Position numbers and translations under genes: made by a program. Below, in pieces: positions 26,092 to 35,839 of a stretch of DNA of 64,000 nt. This DNA comes from Actinoplanes campanulatus (GTDB taxonomy: Bacteria > Actinomycetota > Actinomycetes > Mycobacteriales > Micromonosporaceae). Within the stretch, counting starts at the first letter, position 1. The number at the start of each line of letters is the position of its first letter. The stretch spans positions 62,001-126,000 of the forward strand of contig NZ_BMPW01000015.1 in assembly GCF_014647795.1 (NCBI RefSeq), in the 5' to 3' direction. The notes under the pieces are model-generated. The model ran no database searches. It was not told the origin of the DNA and saw nothing but the letters and a program-made list of their open reading frames with translations.

Positions 26092-27381
26092 TCAGCCCTT
26101 CTTGGCCGCGTCGTTCACGGCCTGGATGATCCCGGCGACGTCACCCTTGCCGGCGAGCAGGTTGACCACGCCGACGTTCAGGGCGTTGCCCACGTTCTGG
26201 CCGTAGATGGTGTCGAGCCACAGCGAGACGAACGGCGCCTTGTTGTAGGCGTCGAGAACGGCCTTGAGGTAGTCCTCGGTGACCGCGCCCTGGGCCTCCT
26301 TGCTGACCGGCAGCGCGTTGAAGGCCTTGTAGTAGCCCTCCTGCACGTCCTTGGTGAGGATGTAGTTGAGGAAGTCGGAGCACTCCTTGGGCGCGTCGGC
26401 CGAGCAGGAGTAGCCGTCGGTGCCGCCCATGATCGCGGCCGGGTCGCCCTGGCCGCCGGGGACCGCCGGGAACGGGAAGAAGCCCAGGTCGGGCAGCGGC
26501 TTGGTGTCCTTGGTGAGCGACGCGATGACGCCCGGGTCCCACGCGCCCATCAGTTCCATGCTCGCCTTGTAGTTGGCCACCAGGCCGGCCGAGCTGCCCG
26601 CGCCCTGCTGGGCGGAGGTGGTCAGGAAGCCCTCGTTGAACGGTTTGGTGTCGGCGAACGCCTTGAGGTTCTCGCCGGCCGTGGTCCAGCAGGGATCGCT
26701 GAAGTTCTTGTCTTTGGCGGCGGCGTCGAGCGCGGCCGGCGCGCAGGCACGCAGCGCGAAGAAGTAGTACCAGTGGGCGGCTGGCCAGGCGTCCTTGGCG
26801 CCGAGGGCGATCGGCGTACCGTTGGCCTTGAGCTTGGTGACGGCCTGGTTGAGCTCGTCGAGTGTGGTCGGCGGGGTGGTGACTCCCGCCTTCTGGAAGA
26901 CGTCCTTGCTGTACCAGAGACCCCCCGGCAGGATCGATACCGGTACGGCGTACGCCTTGCCGTCGACCTGCCCGGTCTTCAGGGCTGCCTCGCCGACCGC
27001 CTGCTTGGTCTCGGCGGTGATGTCGGCGGTGATGTCCTTGAGCTGGCCCGCCTCGACCATCGCGGCCATCTTGCCGCCGCCGCGCTGGAGGAAGATGTCG
27101 GGCGCCGAGCCGGAGTTCAGGGCGGTCTGGAGCTTGCCGTCCAGGTCCTCGTTCTGCACCTGCTGGATCTTGATCTTGACGTTCGGGTGGGCGGTCTGGA
27201 AGTCGGCCACCGTCTTGTCCCAGAAGGCCTTGCCGGGACCGGTGGTGGCGTTGTGCCAGAAGTCCATCGTGACGTTGCCGCCCGCGTCCGAGCCGCCGTC
27301 GTCGTCGCCGGTGCAGCCGGCCAGTCCCATGGCGGCCAGTGCTACCGCGGCAGCCACCGCGAGGGTCCTCTTATATGTCAT
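26092..27381 (-). CDS. Oligosaccharide-binding lipoprotein (probable xylobiose, BxlE-like)
   Basis: Protein of 429 aa. The lipoprotein signal ends in LAAMGLAGC (Cys about 23), followed by an acidic DDDGGSD tether and a CUT1 solute-binding fold (MDFWHNATTGPGKAFW, FQTAHPNVKIKIQQV, GGGKMAAMVEAGQLKD). ATG 27381 has GAGG upstream. It would bind the sugar outside the cell and hand it to the two permeases. A CCGAAAGTTTCGG palindrome sits 21 nt before the start. The name BxlE is by analogy with Streptomyces and depends on the GH120 and GH51 neighbours. Confidence 0.88.
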   Translation of the reverse strand: MTYKRTLAVAAAVALAAMGLAGCTGDDDGGSDAGGNVTMDFWHNATTGPGKAFWDKTVADFQTAHPNVKIKIQQVQNEDLDGKLQTALNSGSAPDIFLQRGGGKMAAMVEAGQLKDITADITAETKQAVGEAALKTGQVDGKAYAVPVSILPGGLWYSKDVFQKAGVTTPPTTLDELNQAVTKLKANGTPIALGAKDAWPAAHWYYFFALRACAPAALDAAAKDKNFSDPCWTTAGENLKAFADTKPFNEGFLTTSAQQGAGSSAGLVANYKASMELMGAWDPGVIASLTKDTKPLPDLGFFPFPAVPGGQGDPAAIMGGTDGYSCSADAPKECSDFLNYILTKDVQEGYYKAFNALPVSKEAQGAVTEDYLKAVLDAYNKAPFVSLWLDTIYGQNVGNALNVGVVNLLAGKGDVAGIIQAVNDAAKKG

Positions 27382-27401
27382 GAAAGCCTCATCTCTCGCT
27401 A

Positions 27402-27414
27402 CCGAAAGTTTCGG
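27402..27414. promoter_or_regulatory. BxlR-like operator CCGAAAGTTTCGG
   Basis: Perfect 6+6 inverted repeat around a single G, 21 nt upstream of the binding-protein start. It contains CGAA-N-TTCG-type arms as described for the xylobiose repressor BxlR of Streptomyces. A weaker copy, CGGAACTTTCG, is at 27566. Confidence 0.6.
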
Positions 27415-27565
27415 AGTAATTCCGGAAGATGCCGCCAAAGCTAGGAAGAGAGAGGGGCCCTGTCAAGGCGTTCAGCATGACCCGATGTCACACGTACGTA
27501 ACGGCAATCGCCTGATTACCGCCGCAAATATGGCGCAGGAGAGAACCGGAGCCGCCGGAACCTGA

Positions 27566-27576
27566 CGGAACTTTCG
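27566..27576. promoter_or_regulatory. Second BxlR-like half-palindrome CGGAACTTTCG
   Basis: One arm mismatch relative to CGAAA-N-TTTCG, 57 nt upstream of the GH51 start. With the site at 27402 it gives each of the two divergent transcription units its own copy. Confidence 0.4.
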
Positions 27577-27632
27577 CTGGACTTCCGAAGGAAACGGCTT
27601 AAACTGAGTGCCACTCTCGCGGAGGGCAGCGC

Positions 27633-29153
27633 ATGACCATCGAAGCCGTCATCAACGTGGACCTCGACGGCCCGAAGATCAACCGGCATGTGTACGGGCA
27701 CTTCGCCGAACATCTGGGCCGCTGCGTCTACGGCGGGTTCTACGTCGGCGAGGACTCGGCCGTCCCGAACGAGGGCGGCATCCGCCTCGACGTCGTCGAG
27801 GCGTTGCGGGAGTTGGGCATCCCGAATCTGCGCTGGCCGGGCGGCTGTTTCGCCGACGAGTACCACTGGCAGGACGGCATCGGGCCCCGCTCCGAACGCC
27901 CCACGATGGTCAACACGCACTGGGGCGGCGTCGAGGAGAACAACCACTTCGGCACCCACGAGTTCATGGCCCTGTGCGAGATGCTCGGCGCGGAGCCGTA
28001 CATCAGCGGAAACGTCGGCTCCGGAACCGTCCGGGAGATGAGCGAGTGGGTCGAGTACCTGACCCGCGACGGCGACTCGCCGATGGCGCGACTGCGGCGG
28101 GCCAACGGCCGCGACGAGCCGTGGCGGGTGCGGTTCTGGGGGCTCGGCAACGAGACCTGGGGCTGCGGCGGCAACATGAGCGCCGACCAGTACGCGTACG
28201 AGGCCCGCCGTTACGGCACCTACTGCCGGGATCACGGGGACAACCGGCTCTACAAGATCGCCGCGGGCGCCAACGCCGACGACTTCACCTGGACCGAGAC
28301 GCTGATGAAGCAGATCGGGCACCTCGGCTGCAAGCGGGTCACGAGCACCGCCTTCCACGCGCTCTCGGTGCACTACTACACAGTCACCGGGCCGACCTGG
28401 GATCAGAAGGGCTCGGCCACGTCCTTCGACACCGGCGAGTACTACCGGACCATGGTGGCCGCGGCCAGGATCGAGGAACTGCTCGCCGGCCACGCCGCGG
28501 TGATGGACTGCTACGACCCGAACAGGACCGTGGGACTGGTCCTGGACGAGTGGGGCACATGGTTCGACGTCGAGCCCGGCACCAACCCCGGCTTCCTCCA
28601 CCAGCAGAACACGCTGCGCGACGCGCTGGTGGCCAGCGTCCACTTCGACCTCTTCCACCGGCACGCCGACCGGCTCGTGATGGCGAACATCGCACAGACG
28701 GTCAACGTGTTGCAGGCGATGATCCTCACCGACCCGGACACGCACGCCATGGTCCTCACCCCCACCTACCACGTCTTCCGGATGAACCGCGGCCACCAGG
28801 ACGCGACGTCGCTGCGGGTGGACCTCCGCGGCCCGCTGCCGTCTCGCCCGGTCGGCGACGCGACGCTGACGACCGTCTCGCTGTCGGCCAGCCGCAAGGA
28901 CGGACGGCTGCTGATCTCGCTGTCGAACCTCGACGCGGACTCCCCCGCCGACGTGGAGATCGACCTGCGCGGCGGCACGGTCCACGACCTGCGCGCCCTG
29001 ATCCTGACGTCCGCGGCGCCGCAGGACCACAACACCCCCCAGTCGCCGTCGGCGGTGGCGCCACGGCCGTACGACGGGGCGTCCGTGACCGGTGGCCGAC
29101 TGCGGGTGCACCTGCCGCCGCACTCCTTCGTCACCGTGAGCGGCACCCTGTGA
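27633..29153 (+). CDS. GH51 alpha-L-arabinofuranosidase, intracellular
   Basis: Protein of 506 aa, no signal peptide, ATG 27633 with GGAGG upstream. [13 protein letters not shown] (about 170-182) carries the acid/base Glu and VLDEWGTWF (about 303-311) the nucleophile Glu of GH51. [19 protein letters not shown] and [19 protein letters not shown] are the usual N-terminal motifs, and the C-terminal 120 residues form the beta-sandwich. It would release arabinose from imported arabinoxylo-oligosaccharides, complementing the GH120 beta-xylosidase of the divergent operon. Confidence 0.95.
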   Translation: MTIEAVINVDLDGPKINRHVYGHFAEHLGRCVYGGFYVGEDSAVPNEGGIRLDVVEALRELGIPNLRWPGGCFADEYHWQDGIGPRSERPTMVNTHWGGVEENNHFGTHEFMALCEMLGAEPYISGNVGSGTVREMSEWVEYLTRDGDSPMARLRRANGRDEPWRVRFWGLGNETWGCGGNMSADQYAYEARRYGTYCRDHGDNRLYKIAAGANADDFTWTETLMKQIGHLGCKRVTSTAFHALSVHYYTVTGPTWDQKGSATSFDTGEYYRTMVAAARIEELLAGHAAVMDCYDPNRTVGLVLDEWGTWFDVEPGTNPGFLHQQNTLRDALVASVHFDLFHRHADRLVMANIAQTVNVLQAMILTDPDTHAMVLTPTYHVFRMNRGHQDATSLRVDLRGPLPSRPVGDATLTTVSLSASRKDGRLLISLSNLDADSPADVEIDLRGGTVHDLRALILTSAAPQDHNTPQSPSAVAPRPYDGASVTGGRLRVHLPPHSFVTVSGTL

Positions 29154-29165
29154 GCCGGGTCCGGT

Positions 29166-29201
29166 GAAACGGGCGCCCACCCGGCGGTGGGCGCCCGTTT
29201 C
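29166..29201. terminator. Bidirectional terminator between GH51 and PL3
   Basis: Perfect 15-bp stem GAAACGGGCGCCCAC / GTGGGCGCCCGTTTC with a 6-nt loop, between two convergent genes, 12 nt after the GH51 stop. Confidence 0.8.
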
Positions 29202-29208
29202 GCCTTGC

Positions 29209-30426
29209 CTACCTGCGGGTGATGTCGCTCTGGGTCACCTTGCAGTTGGCGTCGTTCCAGCCCTCGCCGAGGTACTTCGGCTCGCTGCCCTTGGCCACAC
29301 CCTGGTACTTGCCGCACACCGTGGCGCTGGAGGCGTTGGTCAGGGTGACGCGGGTGATGGTGGCGGTGTCGCCCCAGTTGCTGTTGATGCCGGCAACCAT
29401 GTCGATGTCGTTCAGCAGCACGTTGTCGATCTTGACGTGACGCTGGTACGAGTTGGTGCAGTTCCCGCAGCCGCGGTACAGCTTGCCGGAGCCGCTCAGG
29501 TAGAAGCCGGAGATGTTGACCGTGCCGTTGCCGTTGTGCTGGAAGGTCTTGTCGCTGCCGTTGCGAGCGCCGCCACCGATGACGTAGCTGGTGCCGCCGC
29601 CGGTGCCCTTGAAGGTCGCGGCGTCCTCGCCGATGTCGTTCCACCACACGTTCCGGATCGTGCAGGTGCCCTCGCAGTGCACGCCGTCACCGGCGGGCGA
29701 GCCGAGGATGACGTTCTGCAGGGTGCCACCGTTGGCGATCTTGAACATCGGGTCCTGGGACTCGCTCTGCGACCCGTCACCGATGCAGCAGTAGGTCTTC
29801 ATGCCACCGTCGAAGGTGCCGGAGACGTTGACCGTGCCGGAGATCGACACCGTGCCGGCCGAGGACGGCCACGCGCCGGTCGGGGTGCCCGGGTTGCTGG
29901 TCGGGCCCGTGGTGGGACTGGTGGTCGGGCCCGCGGTCGGGCTGCTGGTCGGGTTCGATCCGCCGCTGGCGTACGTCTCGAACTCGGAGATCCGCGGCGC
30001 GGCGGACGCGCTGGTGATCTCGAAGGTCAGCTTCTTCAGCGATGTCGAGGAGAACGTGATGGTGCTCGGGCTGCCGCTGCCGCTGGCCAGGGAGGCGCCG
30101 GTGTCGGCGTTGAGCACGCGCCAGGCGCTGATCGAACCACCGCCGGAGGCCTGCCGGATGGTGGCCGAGGACACCGTCGTGGCGCTGCTCCACTTGACCG
30201 AGACGTAGCCGGTCGCGCTGGCCGGCGACCAGTAGGTGGCGGTGTCGCCGTCCCGGACGTTGCCGTAGCTGGTGCCGCTGGCCTTGCTGGAGCCGTCCGC
30301 ACCCGCGCCGAGGCTGAGGTTGTCGGCGGCGAACGCCTGGACCGATGGCATCGCCAGCGCGATCGCGGCACTCGCGGCCGCGGTCGCTCCGACGGCTATC
30401 CACCGTACGACGACTGGACGTTTCAT
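29209..30426 (-). CDS. Secreted pectate lyase PL3 with N-terminal CBM32-like domain
   Basis: Protein of 405 aa. It has a signal peptide (about 1-34), an F5/8-type C (CBM32-like) domain (about 36-150: GDTATYWSPAS, YVSVKWSSATTVS, KKLTFEIT, RISEFETYA), a Pro/Thr/Ser linker (about 153-185) and a PL3 catalytic beta-helix (about 187-405). The core run FDGGMKTYCCIGDGSQSE, then DPMFKIANGGTLQNVILG, HCEGTCTIRNVWWNDIGED and the GVAKGSEPKYLG end are typical of PL3. It cleaves de-esterified polygalacturonate by calcium-dependent beta-elimination. ATG 30426 follows GAAGGTGAG. A palindrome 48 nt upstream is shared with the PL1 gene. Confidence 0.92.
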   Translation of the reverse strand: MKRPVVVRWIAVGATAAASAAIALAMPSVQAFAADNLSLGAGADGSSKASGTSYGNVRDGDTATYWSPASATGYVSVKWSSATTVSSATIRQASGGGSISAWRVLNADTGASLASGSGSPSTITFSSTSLKKLTFEITSASAAPRISEFETYASGGSNPTSSPTAGPTTSPTTGPTSNPGTPTGAWPSSAGTVSISGTVNVSGTFDGGMKTYCCIGDGSQSESQDPMFKIANGGTLQNVILGSPAGDGVHCEGTCTIRNVWWNDIGEDAATFKGTGGGTSYVIGGGARNGSDKTFQHNGNGTVNISGFYLSGSGKLYRGCGNCTNSYQRHVKIDNVLLNDIDMVAGINSNWGDTATITRVTLTNASSATVCGKYQGVAKGSEPKYLGEGWNDANCKVTQSDITRR

Positions 30427-30473
30427 CAGTTGCTCACCTTCATCTGGGGATGGGGTCGCGCCTTCAAGCGGGG

Positions 30474-30487
30474 GGAAAGCGCTTTCC
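30474..30487. promoter_or_regulatory. Pectin-gene operator GGAAAGCGCTTTCC
   Basis: A perfect 14-nt palindrome 47 nt upstream of the PL3 start, with the central CG of LacI-family sites. Its near copy GGAAAGCGCTTACC lies upstream of the other pectate lyase (47095). They differ at one position. Confidence 0.65.
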
Positions 30488-30522
30488 TCGGCACGATAGA
30501 GGCTGATCGATACAAAAGACAA

Positions 30523-30562
30523 GCGACGGCGGTGAGGGCCTTCCGGCCCTCACCGCCGTCGC
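30523..30562. terminator. Terminator of the GH9 gene
   Basis: A perfect 18-bp stem (30523-30540 with 30545-30562) closed by a TTCC loop, 18 nt after the GH9 stop. The same hairpin lies upstream of the PL3 promoter and should insulate it from GH9 transcription. Confidence 0.8.
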
Positions 30563-30580
30563 TGATCAGTTTCAGACGTG

Positions 30581-33004
<2,424 letters not shown>

Positions 33005-33066
33005 CTATCCCCGCGTCGAAGCGCTTCGACGACGCCGTGCGGTTCCCCCTCGGAGATGGGAAGCTC

Positions 33067-34107
33067 ATGAGAAGACGCAAGATCGCGCTCTCCGTGACCG
33101 CCGCGGCGCTGCTCACCAGCGCGGCGGCCGTCGCCACCGCCCTCCCCGCGTCCGCCGCCGCCGGCTGCCGGGTCGCCTACACGGTGAGCAGCTCGCTCAC
33201 CTCGTGGACGCTGGTCTGGTCCTACTCGGCCGGCCAGACGGTCACCCAGGCCTGGAGCACCAGCCTCACCCAGAGCGGCTCGACGGTCACCGCCAAGAAC
33301 GCCGGCTACAACGGCTCGATCGCCACCAACGGGACCACCGGCAGCAACCCGGTGCCCACCGCCTTCACCCTCAACGGAACCGCCTGCACCGGCGGCGTGA
33401 CCAACCCGACCACGTCGCCGACCACCTCGCCCACCACCTCGCCGCCGTCCACCGGTGTCCCGTCCGACGCGGTCTGGTCCGGCTCCGGGCAGTGGGACAA
33501 CTGGACCAGCAACGGCTACACCGTCTACAACAACATCTGGGGATCCGGCGCCGGCACGCAGACGGCCTGGGCCCGGACGCCGAGCAACTGGGGCGTGATC
33601 GCCAACCACCCGCGCACCAGCGGCATCAAGTCCTACCCGAACGTGAGCTACACGCTCAACCGGACGCTGAGCTCGCTCAGCACGCTCAACAGCTCGTACA
33701 ACGTGACGGTGCCGGCCAGCGGGGACTTCGTGACCTCGTACGACATCTGGGCCAACAACAACGCGTACGAGATCATGATCTGGACCAACAAGCTGGGCGC
33801 GGTGGGCCCGATCGCCGAGTCGTACGACTCCAACGGCGCGGTCCCGACCGCCCGGGACGTCAACGTGGGCGGCGCCACCTGGAACATCTACCGCGGCTCG
33901 AACGGCGTCAACACGGTCTACTCGTTCGTCCGCACGTCCAACAGCAACTCCGGCACGCTCAACGTGCTCGCCATGCTGAACTGGCTGCGCACCAACAACT
34001 GGTGGGGCGACGTGACCCTGGGCCAGTTCCAGTTCGGCTACGAGATCTCCGGCACCGCCGGCCAGGCCGCCTTCACCACCAACAGTTACAACCTGAGTTT
34101 CAGCTGA
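33067..34107 (+). CDS. Secreted GH12 endoglucanase with an internally shortened CBM2
   Basis: Protein of 346 aa. It has a signal peptide (about 1-32), an N-terminal CBM2-like domain (33-110), a Thr/Pro/Ser linker (to about 138) and a GH12 domain (about 139-346). AYEIMIWTN contains the nucleophile Glu and FQFGYEI the acid/base Glu of GH12. The CBM2 lacks about 17 residues after VAYTVSS and about 9 after IATNGT, judged against the full CBM2 of the GH30 protein in this window. Only the QAWST Trp and the core WTLVW remain; two of the three surface tryptophans are gone. ATG 33067 has GGGAAG upstream. It is likely secreted and active on soluble beta-glucan, with doubtful cellulose binding. Confidence 0.88.
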   Translation: MRRRKIALSVTAAALLTSAAAVATALPASAAAGCRVAYTVSSSLTSWTLVWSYSAGQTVTQAWSTSLTQSGSTVTAKNAGYNGSIATNGTTGSNPVPTAFTLNGTACTGGVTNPTTSPTTSPTTSPPSTGVPSDAVWSGSGQWDNWTSNGYTVYNNIWGSGAGTQTAWARTPSNWGVIANHPRTSGIKSYPNVSYTLNRTLSSLSTLNSSYNVTVPASGDFVTSYDIWANNNAYEIMIWTNKLGAVGPIAESYDSNGAVPTARDVNVGGATWNIYRGSNGVNTVYSFVRTSNSNSGTLNVLAMLNWLRTNNWWGDVTLGQFQFGYEISGTAGQAAFTTNSYNLSFS

Positions 34108-34116
34108 CCCGCCGGA

Positions 34117-34422
34117 TCAGTAGGCCCGCGGCGCTCCCATGCCGCGGGCTCCCCGCGTGCGTGAGTAGGCGCTGGCCACCAGATGGGTCAGGTCGAGCAG
34201 GCCGGCGAAGACCACCCAGAACCACTCCCAGCCGACGAGACCCACGCCCGGCGTGTAGAAGATGACGTAGAGCAGCGTGGCGAACGGGAAGAAGATCAGG
34301 CCCAGCAGCGGCCAGATCCACCCCTCGAAGGCGGCGTCGACCAGTCTCGGCCGCACCAGCCAGATGATGAACAGAGCCAAACGCGGAAAGATCCCCGCGA
34401 AGATGGCGAACAGGCATCCCAT
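34117..34422 (-). CDS. Small membrane protein
   Basis: Protein of 101 aa with three hydrophobic segments (about 3-22, 36-55, 60-80), rich in aromatic residues (FEGWIWPLLGLIFFPFATLL, WEWFWVVFAGLLDL). ATG 34422 has GAGGAAG upstream. A hairpin at 34124-34149 that may terminate GH12 transcription lies inside its 3' end. The family is not recognised; small proteins of this type are common in Micromonosporaceae and Streptomyces. Confidence 0.65.
   Translation of the reverse strand: MGCLFAIFAGIFPRLALFIIWLVRPRLVDAAFEGWIWPLLGLIFFPFATLLYVIFYTPGVGLVGWEWFWVVFAGLLDLTHLVASAYSRTRGARGMGAPRAY
34124..34149 (+). terminator. Terminator-like hairpin after GH12
   Basis: Perfect 9-bp stem GCCCGCGGC / GCCGCGGGC with an 8-nt loop, 16 nt after the GH12 stop and overlapping the 3' end of the convergent small gene. 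Confidence 0.5.
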
Positions 34423-34557
34423 CTGAACCCCGCTTCCTCGAGGAGCCCAGACTGCGGGGGTCCAGGGTGGCCCGCCTCATTCGCGGCGGATGAGAACCGG
34501 TCACGTTCACCCCGTCCGGATGATCCGCGCATCGGGCCGGACCGATGTCATGGATCC

Positions 34558-35646
34558 GTGACAGCCTCTGCGACGACCGTTCTGCTGCTGGTGGTGGGTG
34601 CGCGCTTCCTCGTACCCCTGCTGATCCCGCGCTTTCCGCTGCCGGCGATCGTCGCGGCGCTGATCCTGGACGGCATCGACCAGACGGTCTTCCAGATGTT
34701 CGGGTTCGACCCGCCCGGCTACCAGGGCTACGACAAGGCGATGGACGTCTACTACCTGGCGATCGCCTACCTGTCGACGCTGCGGAACTGGGCCAACGGG
34801 CCGGCCGTGCAGGTGGCCCGCTTCCTCTACTTCTACCGGCTGATCGGGGTGGTCGCCTTCGAGTTGGCCCAGTTGCGGGCGCTGCTGCTGATCTTCCCGA
34901 ACACGTTCGAGTACTTCTTCATCGCGTACGAGACGTACCGCCTCTTCTGGAACCCGGCGCGGGTCACGCTGCGCCGCTGGATCATCACGGCGGCCGTGAT
35001 CTGGATCTTCGTGAAACTGCCGCAGGAGTGGTGGATCCACGTCGCACAGCTCGACTTCACCGACATGGTCGCCGAGGTGCCGTGGTTCGGCCCGGCGGTG
35101 GTCGCGGCCCTGATCCTGCTCGGCCTCGTCTACTGGTACGCGGTACGCCCACGACAGCCCGAACCGGACTGGCAGTGGCACGTCGCCGCCGACCCGCTGC
35201 CCCGCGGAGCCGTCACCGTGGCCGACCGCAACCGGTGGGTCGCCGAGCACGGCCGGCTCCTGTCCACCGCGACGCTGGAGAAGGTCACCCTCATCGGCCT
35301 GCTGTGGGTGATCTACGCCCAGGTGCTGCCCGGCACCACCGCCACACCGATCGAACTGTTCCTCGGCACCAGCGTGATCGTCCTCGCCAACGCCGCCGTG
35401 AGCCTCCTCGTCGCCCGGTCGGCGCGCGGCATGGAGCGTACGCTGCTGGCGTTCGGCGTACGCGTACTGATGAACGTGGGTTTGATGTTCGTCGCCGAAC
35501 GGCTGCTCAGCGCTGACGGCCGGCAGTTCGACTCGGCGGCCGCGCTCTTCTTCGTCCTGCTGGTCAGCCTGCTCACGCTGCTCGACGACCGCTACCGGCC
35601 GATCTACGAGATGCGCTTCGCCACCCCATCCACCCGCGTCCCCTAG
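34558..35646 (+). CDS. Multi-pass membrane protein of unknown function
   Basis: Protein of 362 aa from GTG 34558. There are about eight hydrophobic helices, including VLLLVVGARFLVPLLIP, YFYRLIGVVAFELA, WIITAAVIWIFVKLP, PAVVAALILLGLVYWYA and ALFFVLLVSLLTLL, with conserved-looking charged and aromatic residues (FGFDPPGYQGYDKAMDVYY) near the first loop. No ribosome-binding site is obvious and no other start fits. No enzyme or transporter signature was recognised. Its stop codon TAG lies inside the first unit of the tandem repeat that follows. Confidence 0.7.
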   Translation: MTASATTVLLLVVGARFLVPLLIPRFPLPAIVAALILDGIDQTVFQMFGFDPPGYQGYDKAMDVYYLAIAYLSTLRNWANGPAVQVARFLYFYRLIGVVAFELAQLRALLLIFPNTFEYFFIAYETYRLFWNPARVTLRRWIITAAVIWIFVKLPQEWWIHVAQLDFTDMVAEVPWFGPAVVAALILLGLVYWYAVRPRQPEPDWQWHVAADPLPRGAVTVADRNRWVAEHGRLLSTATLEKVTLIGLLWVIYAQVLPGTTATPIELFLGTSVIVLANAAVSLLVARSARGMERTLLAFGVRVLMNVGLMFVAERLLSADGRQFDSAAALFFVLLVSLLTLLDDRYRPIYEMRFATPSTRVP

Positions 35647-35815
35647 CTTCGCTCGCGTCCCTGGCTTCACGCCGGTCCCTGGCTTCACGCCCGTCCCTGG
35701 CCTCACCCACGTCGCTAGCCTCACGGCCGTCCCTAGCCTCACCGCGTCCCTAGCCTCACCGCGTCCCTAGCCTCACCGCGTCCCTAGCCTCACTCGTGTC
35801 CCCTAGCGGAACGCC
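35639..35815. repeat. Minisatellite, 17-18 nt unit, about 10 copies
   Basis: Ten consecutive units of the type GTCCCTAGCCTCACCGC. The outer units are 18 nt and diverged; three inner ones are 17 nt and identical. The first unit contains the stop codon of the preceding membrane-protein gene. It fills the gap before the MFS gene. Confidence 0.85.
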
Positions 35816-35839
35816 GTTTCCCAACGCTATTGTGCCCGC

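Noticed and set aside
34507-35742. Minus-strand frame running through the 35.6-kb repeat
   Set aside because: It is a shadow of the membrane-protein gene. The repeated VKPGTG translation arises from the minisatellite only.
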